A stretch of 64,000 bases of DNA from Collybiopsis luxurians FD-317 M1. Its lineage: Eukaryota; Basidiomycota; Agaricomycetes; Agaricales; Omphalotaceae. Position numbers and translations under genes: made by a program. Under the pieces are notes generated by a model that did not search any database, was not told where the DNA came from, and was given only the letters and a program-made list of their open reading frames with translations. The stretch lies in contig KN834777.1 in NCBI GenBank assembly GCA_000827265.1, positions 198,951 to 262,950 on the forward strand, given 5' to 3'. Positions 45,894 to 57,344 of this stretch are shown in pieces; the stretch's first letter is position 1; every line of letters begins with the position of its first letter.

Positions 45894-47130
45894 ATGGCCT
45901 CTGACAGCGTTCCGGCATTCTTCATCGACTGGACCAAATATCCAAATATGGCAAGAGTCAAGTGCTGCCTGGTAGTCTTTTGGGACCGCTATTCATCGCC
46001 GTACTTTCATTGTTCTGCTTCACACCTATGCACCACCGTTCTGACTGTCGTCATGTTTCCAGCCCTTCAAATGTACCATGCCTAGCCCGACCTCTGCCTT
46101 GAACCTAAACTTCAACCTACACGAAGTCGGAGTGCAAAGATTCAAGGTCTCAAAGAAGTTTCGAGCCAGAGTTAGGCTTGTGTGGCTGCAGTCGTGAGTC
46201 CCGTTGTTTTCATTTCACAGTCGATTGATCTCTTGCTAACTTCGGCTTTCAATATCAGCTCCAGTCCTATAGCAAGAAAGACAGAAGTTTCAAGGCGGCT
46301 GAATGGTCGAGTGGAATGAGAAGGCCCCAGCCAACTGGAGGGTAAAAGCTTTTCGATAACTGAACCAGTCTGTCGTTACTGAATGTCCATTTTGCGACTA
46401 ACCAATTTTTCACTTAGGGAAATCATCAGTGCTGAAGACAATGAAGATGACAACCCGGTATCTGACTCTGACCTTGTGCTACTCCGCCAGCACATGGGCG
46501 ACTATATTGACTCTGAAGAAGTGGACCTGAATTCCAAACACCCTCCCGCCTCGAAACCTTCCAATCCCTCATCTTAGGACATTCAAAGCCCCACGCCAAG
46601 CCATGCCCGCAAATGTCAACCTTCCTGTACCCCACGATCAAACTTCACAACCTGCCATCCAACTCGTGCTCAAACGCCCGGCACTCATCAACCTTTTCAA
46701 ATCCACAGCAACTCGTCAACCGGCTCCTTGTCTTCCGATAGCCATCAACAGCGCTCTCGCACCCACGGTCAAGCCGTACGCCAACCAACTTATCCTGACT
46801 CGCACTCCTCTGCCTGCGCTCCTCAACCTTGCCAAATCCTCTTATCGTCGTTCTCTTTCACCCTCCCACCAACTTTTCAACCTACGGACATGGACCTCGG
46901 CAATGATGGTGATGACGTCGAAGCATTAAGATGGATGACCGGAATGGACCACAACCTGTGCATGAGCATTGCCGACATGCTCAACAGTTCCGATATCCGA
47001 CGATGAGGAAGAGGCGGCGGACTGGGTCACCCAGCATCCAGCTACCTCTTGACTACTGGTGGTCCCAGGAAGTGAGCAAAATCTTTCCAGTTATGCCTTC
47101 TGCATATTCCTTTTCTCGCAGCTAATACAA
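45894..47130 (+). pseudogene. Unit gene 'B', copy in unit 4
   Basis: Begins MASDSVPAFFIDWTKYPNMA. A GTAGTC..TTTCCAG stretch resembles an intron, followed by PFKCTMPSP with stops. The acidic exon (EIISAEDNEDDNPVSDSDLV, then YIDSEEVDLNSK) is at about 46420-46577 and the C-terminal MDLGNDGDDVEALRWMTGMD at about 46890-47006. The unit differs from copy 5 mainly by point changes. No family recognised. Confidence 0.55.
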
Positions 47131-47764
47131 TTTTCAGATATCACACCTACTGTTGCCTTCAGCTCTCAATTGTTCAATATTTTCTCTTGTTGTGCTCACT
47201 TGGACTGTGTTACGTTGCTCAATAGCTAACTGCTTAAATCTTTTTTTTTGTTGCTGCTTCGCTCACTCGTTACTTGACTGGACTTTGGTTGTCTTTTGCC
47301 ACGCTACTCGCCATACTGTACTTGAGTCTGCTACTAGGATATTCTAGTGTACATAGATTAGGACCCAACAAAAATGCAGTGCACAGTTGACAGCAGAGAT
47401 ATCGACGATGGAGTCATTAATTTAACACTGGCACTTGGGGACCCGGTATTCCGGCCCGTGACAGCTGTATTGGTTTTTCACGCTTCCAGCATTCCTCATA
47501 TTCGCTCTTTTATTGGATACAATGCCTATATATATCTTTCCTATATTTTCCTCCAACCAATGTCCCTCATCAAATCATCGAGAACATCCAATTCAGAAGC
47601 ACTAGCACGATCACCGACTTAACCTTTGATCACCCCCTCCTTGCCATTTCCGCATTCTAATCATACCCCAGCAACCCTCGTATTCGCTCGTTTATCGGAT
47701 AGAATACCTCTAGATTTTCCCTATATCTTCTTCTTAACCAAAATCCTTCGACAATTCGCCGAGA

Positions 47765-48849
47765 ATGTCCAATCTAGAAGCACCAGCACAGGCGAGTGCC
47801 AGCGCGATGCCACAGGGGGTCACCGACCTGAACTACAAGCCTTTACCTGGTCGCCTCGGTAATTTGACGGTTCCCCAGCAGCATGCCCTGGACAAGTTCA
47901 AGAAGGAGCTTCAAGAAGAGGGGTTTTTGTCGAGGAAAGAATGGATGATGCCACGCTTTTACGGTTTGTTTCTTTCGCTCCTATTTTTTCGACCTAGTAC
48001 CCTGAGCTCCTTCTGTGTGTTAGATTCCTTAGAGCATGAAAATTTGACGTGGCCTTAGCAAAGGCAATGATAATCGATTGCGAAAAGTGGAGGAAAGAGT
48101 TTGGAGTTGATGATATTGTAAAGTACATCCTTCTCGACTTTTTCGAAATACACCAGCTAAATAACCTCGTAGAAACTTTGATTTCCCAGAGAAGAAGTTG
48201 ACTAGTATTACCTGCAATTTTATCACAAGATGGACAAGGTATGTCTCGCTGTCTTCTTCTCCCTATCGCTTGCCTCTCAATGGATGCTAGGATGGTCGCC
48301 CAATCTACATTGAACAACTCAGAAAACTCAACTTCAAAGCTCTATGCGTGCACGACACAAGACCATCTCCTCAAACATCTCGTCTGGGAATACGAGAAGT
48401 TCATAACCTCCTGTCTCCCCGCCTGTTCCGCTGCCGTCGGCCACCCTGTCGAAACATCCTGCACCATTCTCGACCTCAAGGACGTCTCTCTCTCCAATTT
48501 CTATCATGTCAAAGACTACGTCATGGCCGCCTCATCTATCGGCCAAGACCGTTACCCCGAATGCATGGGTAAATTCTACATCATCAATGCTCCGTGGTTG
48601 TTTAGTGGCGTATGGACGGTCATTAAGCCCTGGTTGGATGAGGTGACAGTGGCGAAGATCGCGATCTTGGGCAAGGACTATAAAAACACGGTGTTGGCTC
48701 AGATCCCGAAGGAGAATTTGCCGAAAGAGCTTGGGGGTGGTTGCACATGTGGGAAGGGGTGTTCGTTGAGTGACGAGGGACCGTGGAACGAGGCTAAGTG
48801 GCAGAAGATCGAGGTGGAGATGAGTAATGGGTCTGTGAAGACGGCATAG
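47765..48849 (+). pseudogene. Sec14-like protein, copy 4 (near-intact but broken)
   Basis: Clean start MSNLEAPAQASASAMPQGVT and exon 1 up to LDKFKKELQEE. One base is then missing in the G run, as in copy 3. Introns GTTTGT..TTAG, GTACAT..TAG and GTATGT..CTAG can be aligned with the other copies. Exon 2 has TGA at the Arg of FLRARKFD, and the last exon loses two bases at FKALY. From CTTQDHLLKHLVWEYEKFIT to the stop the CRAL-TRIO domain is complete. Four lesions make a functional product unlikely. Confidence 0.83.
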
Positions 48850-49499
48850 TGTTAATTGACAATAGCATGCGTAGTTCTATATATCCTTCATAGCATTTTT
48901 TGTTTTTGACTTACCCATCTTTTAATCTGCGACATACACATTACGAGGGGTACTAGTGAATCATTATCTATACTTACCGACATCTTGAATCTTTTGCAAA
49001 GCTTGCTTAGGGTATTTCGGTGTATGGCCTTGTCCACTAATTACTGCTTATGGTTAACCTGGAAGTTTTGTGAGTATGGATTCTTTAGAGATTGGTTCTC
49101 TGTGAAGTCCAATCATGTTTCTGGGGTTGTATCAGACTTGAGCCTCATGTTCAAACCTAACTTGTCATCCATTTACTGCAGGCTTATAGAGGCAGCCTCT
49201 GCTCACTGGTGTAACAAGGAATCCTCAACAAAAAAATTGTTCAAGTTAGCATCTAAGAGTCTCATATCTCAAAAGACTGGATCATGATTCAGTTTCTTTG
49301 CTCAATCAACAAAACTGCATAAAATTTTTCCTTATTCAAGTTAAATATGTTCCACAGAATCAAGACATATATTTAGGGAGTAACTGCATGGTACATATAG
49401 TCTGCATAAACTGAGGTAATTGAATACTATAACTAGTGTGAGACATGAGATGGAAGAGGGGGAGCCACTGTAAGGCAATCACAGCCCACAGATTCAGAA
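48850..49499. other. Convergent Sec14/ankyrin 3' spacer, unit 4
   Basis: Homologous to the equivalent spacers; nothing further seen. Confidence 0.45.
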
Positions 49500-51956
49500 T
49501 TAGTCTCGAGCTCCATGCTCCCTTAAGTACTGTGCAATATCCTTCTTGTTGTAGGCAAGTGCTGCTTTCAATGCTGTTCCATAGTACCCTCCTTGAGTAT
49601 TGACATCTGCACCTTTCTCTACCAGGAATGTTACAATATCCAGGCTTTCAGCATGAGCAGCTGCTTGAAGTGCTGTTCCAAAAAGCCCTCCTTGTATATT
49701 GACATCTGCACCATTTTCTACTAGGAATTGAACCATATCCAGGTGTCCCTGCCATGCTGCTACTTGTAGTGCAGTGCCATAAGCCCCCCCTTGGAGATTG
49801 ACATCAGCATTGTTTTCCACTAAGAATTTCACCATATCCAGGTGCCCACATCCAGCCGCTGCTTGCAGTGCAGTGTTGAAAAATCCTGCCTGTATATTGA
49901 CATCTGCCCCATGTTCTACAAGCAACTTCACAATATCTAGACCCCTACAGGCTGCAGCCTGCAATGGAGTACCATATGGTTCTCCTGTTGCATTGACATC
50001 TACCCCTTTGGCCAACAAGAATTTGACCACATCCAGTTTACCCCTATTTGCTGCCTGTTGGAGTGACCTTTGACATTCCTCAGTTGAATCAACCTCAGAG
50101 TTGATGGGGTTTGCAAGCAAATATTCAACCAGGTTTAAATTTCCTTCTCCTGCAGCAACCTCAGTTGCAATTTCGTAGGTATCATATCTGTATCCAAAAT
50201 TGTACTTCTTTTTTTTTGCTCCATATTTGACCAAAATTATAGCAATATCAAAATGGCCAGATTTGGAAGCCTCATATAATGCATCAGAATACCAATCACA
50301 TGCCAGGGGAAACTTAATTTTGTGTTCCTCTATTATCTCAATGAACCTTGTCAATACTGATTCACTGCCATCTGTGGCAGCCTTCAACAGGGAATTTTTC
50401 ATCATCTCCTTATCAAATTCTGGAAAGGAACTATCATTTGGGAGTTGAATCCACTTGGAAACAACAGAAGGCCAGATTTTGGCATTATAGCTGTTAGGAT
50501 CCTTGATTTGTGCTAACCCATTGCAAATAGTTTGAGACAGCATAGTGATATGCTCTGATTCAAGTTTAAATTTCAGCACATCGAGCAACTGCTGGTGGTA
50601 CCAATTTTCTTCAGTTAAGAATCCAGTAAAAAGCTCATGCAGGGCCTGAGAAACAATCTCTTGAATGGATGAATTTGACTGTAAAGTACACAACCATGCA
50701 ATGATATCAGCAGACATACTGATGTTGCAAAAATCATTTATAAGCAAATTTTGCTCAGCATCTTTCAGAGATTGCAGAAGACCATCTGAATTAAAAAGTA
50801 ACCTTTTCAATGCCTTGGATGGATGCATTATGTAATTTGCTGGTTTGAAAAGTAGTGGTATCCTGTAAGGGCATTCCAACCAAATTGGTGTTAGGAAAAT
50901 GCTCCCCAAGTACATTGAAAATGCAAGGATTGTAACTGCAACTACAATCCAACAGAGTGACTGGTGTAGCTCAGATACATATAATGAAAGGCCAACAAAG
51001 AAAAGTGCCAAAGATGCATGGAGAATAAGAGGTAAGATTCCAATAATCTCTGGAACCTTCCATTTCTCCAGTCCTGAAAATCTAAACTGTCTAATAACAG
51101 CTCTTTCTTTTGCATTTCCAGATGATATGGAACTATAAGCTTGAAGCCACTGTTTCACCAGTACAGATAGAAGTGCAGTGGCAAGTGACAAAGAGAGACT
51201 TGCAAAGAATAAACCATTTATCCACAGGTCATTTTTGCTTGGGATGACATTGTTTAGATCAACTGATGAAAGTGGGATAGCCTTAATCTCAGTTACATTT
51301 CCTGCCGCTCTGAGTAACTTGACCTGCTCTGAAAGCAATGTGGCAGTAATTTGAGAGTAGTCAGGCTGTAGAGAATCTACAGTGGCAACAACAAATGTGG
51401 TCACAACTGCAGAGAAAAGTGCAGCCTGTAATTTTTTACCATGAGATATTTAGTCCATGTTATTAATGCTCACTGGATACTTACAAATATTAGGAGAGAG
51501 TCAATGGTATCCTTGAAGCCACGCAACATTTCATCATCATAGTTTTCAGCCTCATCAAGATAGACCTTCCAGACCCGGGCATTTTCCTTCAACTCTTCAC
51601 CGAGAGGATCTGGGGCATATTTCTCTGTATAGTTGTATGTCCGAGTTCCTGCATGCAGTTAGTCAAATGGTCAATACACACCAGTGGAACATGAAATACT
51701 TACCAGTATATGATGACTGATATGGTGATTGATATGGGGGAATTCCAAAGAAGCGGGATCCCTCATTATCCTTCTTGTTTCCAGATAAGGGTGTTGAACC
51801 ATGTTTTGGAATGGTTCTATCGTGTGGAGTTTCCTCGATGACAGGATCATGAGAAGTATCTCCATTGACATTTTCAATATCCACAGCAACATAATTGCCT
51901 TGCGGTGGTTCATCTGTACTGGTGTTTGCAAGAGCGGCTTGTTCCTGGTTGGACAT
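49500..51956 (-). CDS. DUF6535 membrane protein with ankyrin repeats, copy 4 (intact)
   Basis: Exons 51704-51956, 51485-51648 and 49500-51425 join to 780 uninterrupted codons. Domain layout as copy 2: polar N-terminus, WKVYLDEAENYDDDMLRGFK, four hydrophobic segments (NDLWINGLFFASLSLSLATA; LILHASLALFFVGLSLYV), a long middle region (LESEHITMLSQTICNGLAQI) and C-terminal ankyrin repeats ending YLREHGARD. It differs from copy 2 in the segment after the membrane part (LLFNSDGLLQSLKDAEQNLL versus FSKLKTVPRSLKNAEHEML), so paralogues have diverged there while the membrane part is nearly invariant. The TATA element upstream is altered to CATAAAG, so expression could differ. Confidence 0.88.
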
Positions 51957-52960
51957 AGCAGCGTAACAGTTGGGCAGGGAAACGGTGGAAAAGTTGAACG
52001 TTTAAAGGAACTTTATGTGATGCTCATATTGCCTCGTGGATTCCTGCTGTCAGAGTCCTCGTGTCAATATGTACTGCTGCCAACTAAATTTTGAACAGCA
52101 TGTAATCCTCCTGTCTGTTTATGTCACACAAACGCCGCAGTCCGAAGCCTCGAGGAGTCATCTGCTGTGCCGGCTGAGTTGAACGCCAGAGATTCGGAAT
52201 GGAAATGTTACTGAGGCTGCAATAAGGCTAATTGACTTGAACTTGCCGAGGTTATCAAAAGGTTATTATCAGATTTTGCTAGCAAGATAAGCATTCATTC
52301 GGGTCAGGGGATGGAGTACTGTTCAGATGAATTATCCAGACGTAGCTTCATCGAAGGGGTTAGAATAGCAACTGTCGGCTTGGGAGACCTAAGAGCGCAT
52401 CACCATTTGAAGATCCCAGATATGTTCTTAGTTGAATGGTTCAGAAGCACGGTGGTTGATCAATAGTCCAATCCAGACTCAATTTGCTGTGGAACCCAGA
52501 ATAGATCGAATCGGAGGTGTAGTTAGATGGTAGGATGACGAATTGCTTTGGGTTTGAGGGGAGGTGCGCTTTATCGCAGCTGAAGTTGTTTGAACCTTGG
52601 AGTTGGTCACTAGTCAGTTCACGGGCGCTTTAACTTAAGGGAGAGAGGGGAAGGTAAACCGCCACATATGATGAACGGTTGCACCCGAAAACAACTGGGG
52701 GGCATTTGTATAGAAACTTTTAACAGGCCAGTTGATACGGAACACATGAGCTCTCAAATTTCCTATTAGTTGTCTTCCGCATTCTCCAAAGGATCGTCAA
52801 ATTGCTTCTAAAATACTTCAACTCATGGCTGTATCTCTGCCAGTGTCTTCTGTACAATGCAGCATTTAACTCCCTTCCAGCGCTCAAGCCTCAGGTAGTA
52901 AACGCAACTTTGACCTTTAAGCGCTCCAAGGACCCTAGCCGGACCGTTGGCTCTAATGGT
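51957..52960. other. Intergenic region between units 4 and 5
   Basis: Divergent promoters as in the other units. It holds the same small frame LLSDFASKISIHSGQGMEYC as unit 3, open for about 70 codons to 52465 but broken in unit 2, so its coding status is doubtful. Confidence 0.4.
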
Positions 52961-53680
52961 GGATCATTGTAGGCGACGTCACTTTTTCTTGTTTCACCAC
53001 AATCTTCGCCTCGGTAAACTCCTACACGCCATTTCCCTCTCTACTTCCCTCTCTGCCACAAAATGGTAGCACATTTGCATTGCATAGTTGAGAGGATTGG
53101 TGCTGAGGGACCCGGTGTTCCGGCCCCAGTGGCATCGGTATTTTTTATGCGTGCACCGTTGGTCACTTTTTCTCGTTTCACCACCTCCTTAGTAATTCCT
53201 ACATGCCGTATTAACCCTCTCCTTGACACCTCAGTTCTCTCTGGCAAACTGTTCAATGGACCAGAACGCTCATGTCGCTGACAACATCCGGTAATTTGGA
53301 ATCAAGCCGTCTTAAAGCCAAAGCTGAAAGTTTATTCTCAATCAGTCTTTGGACCGATGCTTCCCTTTGGATGACGCGCTCGCCCATCTAGCTCGAATGT
53401 ACCCCAATACCAAATTCCTGCAGTGTCATGCTGCAGTGCTCAGATTCGCATCCACCGCCAGACCCAAACCTGCCCCGAGTATAAAATGGCCTTCGAGATC
53501 AATGCGAGACAATGACGATTCGTATACTGCGACGGCGAACTCCTTCACAATTGGGTCAAGGTAGATTGGGAAGCAGGAGAGGCTTGCGTCGAGGAGTGTC
53601 GAGAGTTTGGCTGACGTTAGGAAGTGTGTGTCTTTGCCCAATCTCTTCACTTTTTTTACTCATAGAGTCCAAGACGAGAT
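52961..53680 (+). pseudogene. Phosducin-like pseudogene, unit 5
   Basis: Same architecture as unit 4: partly duplicated promoter, N-terminal LSGKLFNGPERS, shared core deletion (TCATGTCGCTGACAACATCCGG then the GTAATTTGG donor), exon LDDALAHLARMYPNTKFLQC, and deletion of the acidic stretch before the VYRDGE-equivalent (TATACTGCGACGGCGAAC). The exon sequence shows few changes relative to the intact gene apart from these deletions. Confidence 0.82.
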
Positions 53681-53693
53681 CCAAAATCCTACC

Positions 53694-55200
53694 ATGGCCT
53701 CTGACAACGTTCCGGCATTCTTCATCGACTGGACCAAATATCCAAATATGACAAGAGTCAAGTGCTGCCTGGTAGTCTTTTGGGACTGCTATTCATCGCC
53801 GTACTTTCATTGTTCTGCTTCACACCTATGCACCACCGTTCTGACTGTCGTCATGTTTCCAGCCCTTCAAATGTACCATGCCTAGCCCGACCTCTGCCCT
53901 TGAACCTAACCTTCAACCTACACGAAGTCGGAATGCAAAGATTCGAGGTATCGAAGAAGTTTCGAGCCAGAGTTAGGCTTGTGTGGCCGCAGTCGTGAGT
54001 CCCATTGTTTTCATTTCACAGTCGATTGGTCTCTTGCTAACTTCGGCTCTCAATATCAGCTCCACTCCTATAGCAAGAAAGACAGAAGTTTCAAGGCGGC
54101 TGAATAGTCGAGTGGAATGACAAAGCCCCAGCCAACTGGAGGGTAAAAGCTTTTCAATAACTGAACCAGTCCGTCGTTACTTAATGTCCATTTTGCCACT
54201 AACCAATTTTCACTTAGGGAAATCATCAGCGCTGAAGACGATGAAGATGACGACCCGGTATCTGACTCTGACCTTGTGCTACTCCGCCAGCACATGGGCA
54301 ACTATATCGACTCTGAAGAAGTGGACCTGAATTCCAAACACCCTCCCGCCTCGAAACCTTCCAATCCCTCATCTCAGAGCATTCAAAGCCCCACGCCAAG
54401 CCATGCCCGCAAACATCAACCTTCCTGTACCCCACGATCAAACTTCACAACCTGCCATCCAACTCGTGCTCAAACGCCCGGCACTCATCAACCTTTTCAA
54501 ATCCACAGCAACTCGCCAACCGGCTCCTTGTCTTCCGGTAGCCATCAACAGCGCTCTCGCACCCACGGTCAAGCCGTATGCCAACCAACTTATCCTGACT
54601 CGCACTCCTCTGCCTGCGCTCCTCAAGCTTGCCAAATCCTCTTATCGTTGTTCTCTTTCACTCTCCCACCAACTTTTCAACCTACGGACATGGACCTCGG
54701 CAATGATGGTGATGACGTCGAAGCATTAAGATGGATGACCGGAATGGACCACAACCTGCGCATGACCATTGCCGACATGCTCAACAGTTCCAATATCCGA
54801 CGATGAGGAAGAGGCGGCGGACTGGGTCACCTAGCGTCCAGCTACCTCTCCGACTACTGGGGGTCCTGGAAAGCGAGTAAAACATTCCTAGGTGTGTTTT
54901 CTGCATATTCCTTTTCTCGCAGCTAATACAATTTTCAGATATTACACCTACTATTTCTTTCAGCCCTCAATTGTCGCTTGCTTTGATAGTTTTTCTTGCT
55001 GTGCTCACTCGGATTGTGTTACGTTGCTCAATAGCTGACTGCTTGGATCTTTTTTTTGTTGCTGCTTTGCTCGCTCGCTACTTGTCTGGACTTTGGTCGT
55101 CTTTCACCGCACTACGAGCCATACTGTACTTGAGCCTATTAATAAGATATTCTAGTGTATGTAGATTAGGACCTAACGAGAATGCAGTGCACAGTTGAGA
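53694..55200 (+). pseudogene. Unit gene 'B', copy in unit 5
   Basis: Begins MASDNVPAFFIDWTKYPNMT. In the following block the most open frame reads ARPLPLNLTFNLHEVGMQRF then EVSKKFRARVRL. The acidic exon EIISAEDDEDDDPVSDSDLV is at about 54220-54280, then QHMGNYIDSEEVDLNSK. A Pro/Ser/His-rich stretch and MDLGNDGDDVEALRWMTGMD end the readable part at about 54806, with DDEEEAADWV-like sequence one frame on. The repeated short frame breaks suggest decay. Function unknown. Confidence 0.55.
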
Positions 55201-55605
55201 ACAGAGATACCGACGATGGAGTGATCAATTTAACACTGGCAGTGGGAACCCGGTATTCCGGCCCGTGACAGCTGGATCGGTTTTTCATGCTTCCAGCATT
55301 CCTCATATTCGCTCTTTTATTGGATACAATGCCTACATATATCTTTCCTATATTTTCCTCCAACCAATGTCCCTCATCAAATTATCGAGAACATCCAATT
55401 CAGAAGCACCAGCATGGTCGCTGACGCAAACTACAGGGCGCCGGGGCCTTTTTCACACTTTTACCTTTGATCAACCCCTCCTTGCCATTTCCGCATTCTA
55501 ATCATACCTCGACAACACTCGTATTCGTGCATTTTATGAGATAGAAAACCTCTAGATTTTTCTATACTTTCTTCTTACCTGAAGTTTTTCAACAATTCAC
55601 CGAGA

Positions 55606-56695
55606 ATGTCCAATTTAGAAGCACCAGCATGGGCGAGTGCCAGCGCAATGCCACAAGGGGGTCACCGACCTGAACTACAAACCTTTACCTGGTCGTCTCA
55701 GGAATTTGATGGTTCCCCAGCAGCATGCCCTGGACAAGTTCAAGAAAGAGCTTCAAGAAGAGCAGGTTTTTGTCAAGGACAGAATGAATGATGCTATGCT
55801 TTTACGGTTCATTTCTTTTGCTCCTATTTTTTCTACTTAGTACCCTGAGCTTGTTCTGTGCATTGGATTTCCCAGAGCACAAAAATCTGAGGTGGCCTTA
55901 GTGAAGGCAATGATAATCGACTGCGAAAAGTGGAGGAAAGAGTTTGGAGTTGATGATATTGTAAAGTATGTCTTCCTTGATTTTTTTGAAATACACCAGC
56001 TATTCAACTGCATAGAAATTTTGATTTCCCAGAGAAGGAGGAAGTTGACAAGTATTACCTGCAATTTTATCATAAGATGGACAAGGTATGTCTCACTGTC
56101 TTCTCCCTATTGCCTGCCTCTCAATGGATGCCAGGACGGTCGCCCAATCTACATTGAGCAACTCGGAAAACTCGACTTCAAAGCCCTCTATGCATGCACA
56201 ACGCAAGACCATCTCCTCAAACATCTCATCTGGGAATACGAGAAATTTATAACCTCCTGTCTCCCCGCCTGTTCTGCTGCCGTCGGCCACCCCGTCGAAA
56301 CATCCTGCACCATTCTCGACCTCAAGGACGTCTCTCTCTCCAATTTCTATTGTGTCAAAGACTACGTCATGGCCGCCTCATCTATTGGCCAAGACCGTTA
56401 CCCCGAATGCATGGGTAAATTCTACATCATCAACGCTCCGTGGTTGTTTAGTGGTGTATGGACGGTCATTAAGCCCTGGTTGGATGAGGTGACGGTGGCG
56501 AAGATTGCGATCTTGGGCAAGGACTATAAAGACACGTTGTTGGCTCAGATCCCGAAGGAGAATTTGCCGAAAGAGCTCGGGGGTGGTTGCACATGTGGGA
56601 AGGGGTGTTCGTTGAGTGACGAGGGACCGTGGAACGAGGTGAAGTGGCAGAAGATCGAGGCGGAGATGAGTAATGGGTCTGCGAAGACGACATAG
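55606..56695 (+). pseudogene. Sec14-like protein, copy 5 (best C-terminal half, frameshifted start)
   Basis: The start MSNLEAPAWASASAMPQ is followed by one extra G in a G run, which throws exon 1 out of frame until LNYKPLPGRLRNLMVPQQHA can be read one frame over. In exon 2 the conserved Arg codon has become CAA. The last exon is fully open from DGRPIYIEQLGKLDFKALYA to SNGSAKTT, with HPVETSCTILDLKDVSLSNF, YPECMGKFYIINAPWLFSGV and the C-terminal KELGGGCTCGKGCSL expected of fungal Sec14. It is the least damaged copy. Only the frameshift, a deviant Arg and an unusual exon 2 start argue against function; an assembly error in the homopolymer is possible. Confidence 0.75.
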
Positions 56696-57344
56696 AGTTA
56701 ATTGATGATAGCATGCGTAGTTCTATATATCCTTCATAGCATTTTTTGTTTTTTGACTTACCCAGCTTTTAATCCACGACATACACATTATGAGGGGTAC
56801 TAGTGAATTATTATTTATACTTACCGACATCTTGAATCTGTTAAGAAGCTTGCTTAGGGTATTTCGGTGTATGTTTTTTTCGGCCTTACTGCTTATGGTT
56901 AATCTAGAAGTTTTGCGAGTATGGATTCTTCAGAGATTGGTTCTTTGTGAAGTCCAAACATGTTTCTTGGGTTGTACCAGACTTGAGCCTGATGTTCAAA
57001 CCTAACTCGTCATCCATTTACTGCAGGCTTATAGAGGCAGTCTTTGCTGGATGGCATAGCAAGGAATTCTCAACTGAAAAATTGTTTGAGTTAGCATCTT
57101 AAGAGTCTCATATCTCAAAAGACTGGATCATGATTCAGTTTATTTGCTCAATTGAAAATACTGCATAAATTCTTCTGTATTCAAGTTAAATATGTTACAC
57201 AGAATCAAGACATATATTTAGGAAGTAATTGAATGGTACACATAATTTGCATAAACCAAGGTAATTAAATACTATAACTAGTGCGAGACATGAGATGTAA
57301 GAGGGGGAGCCGCTGTAAGACAATTACCGCCCACAGATTCAGAA
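56696..57344. other. Convergent Sec14/ankyrin 3' spacer, unit 5
   Basis: Homologous to the equivalent spacers of the other units; no gene supported. Confidence 0.45.
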
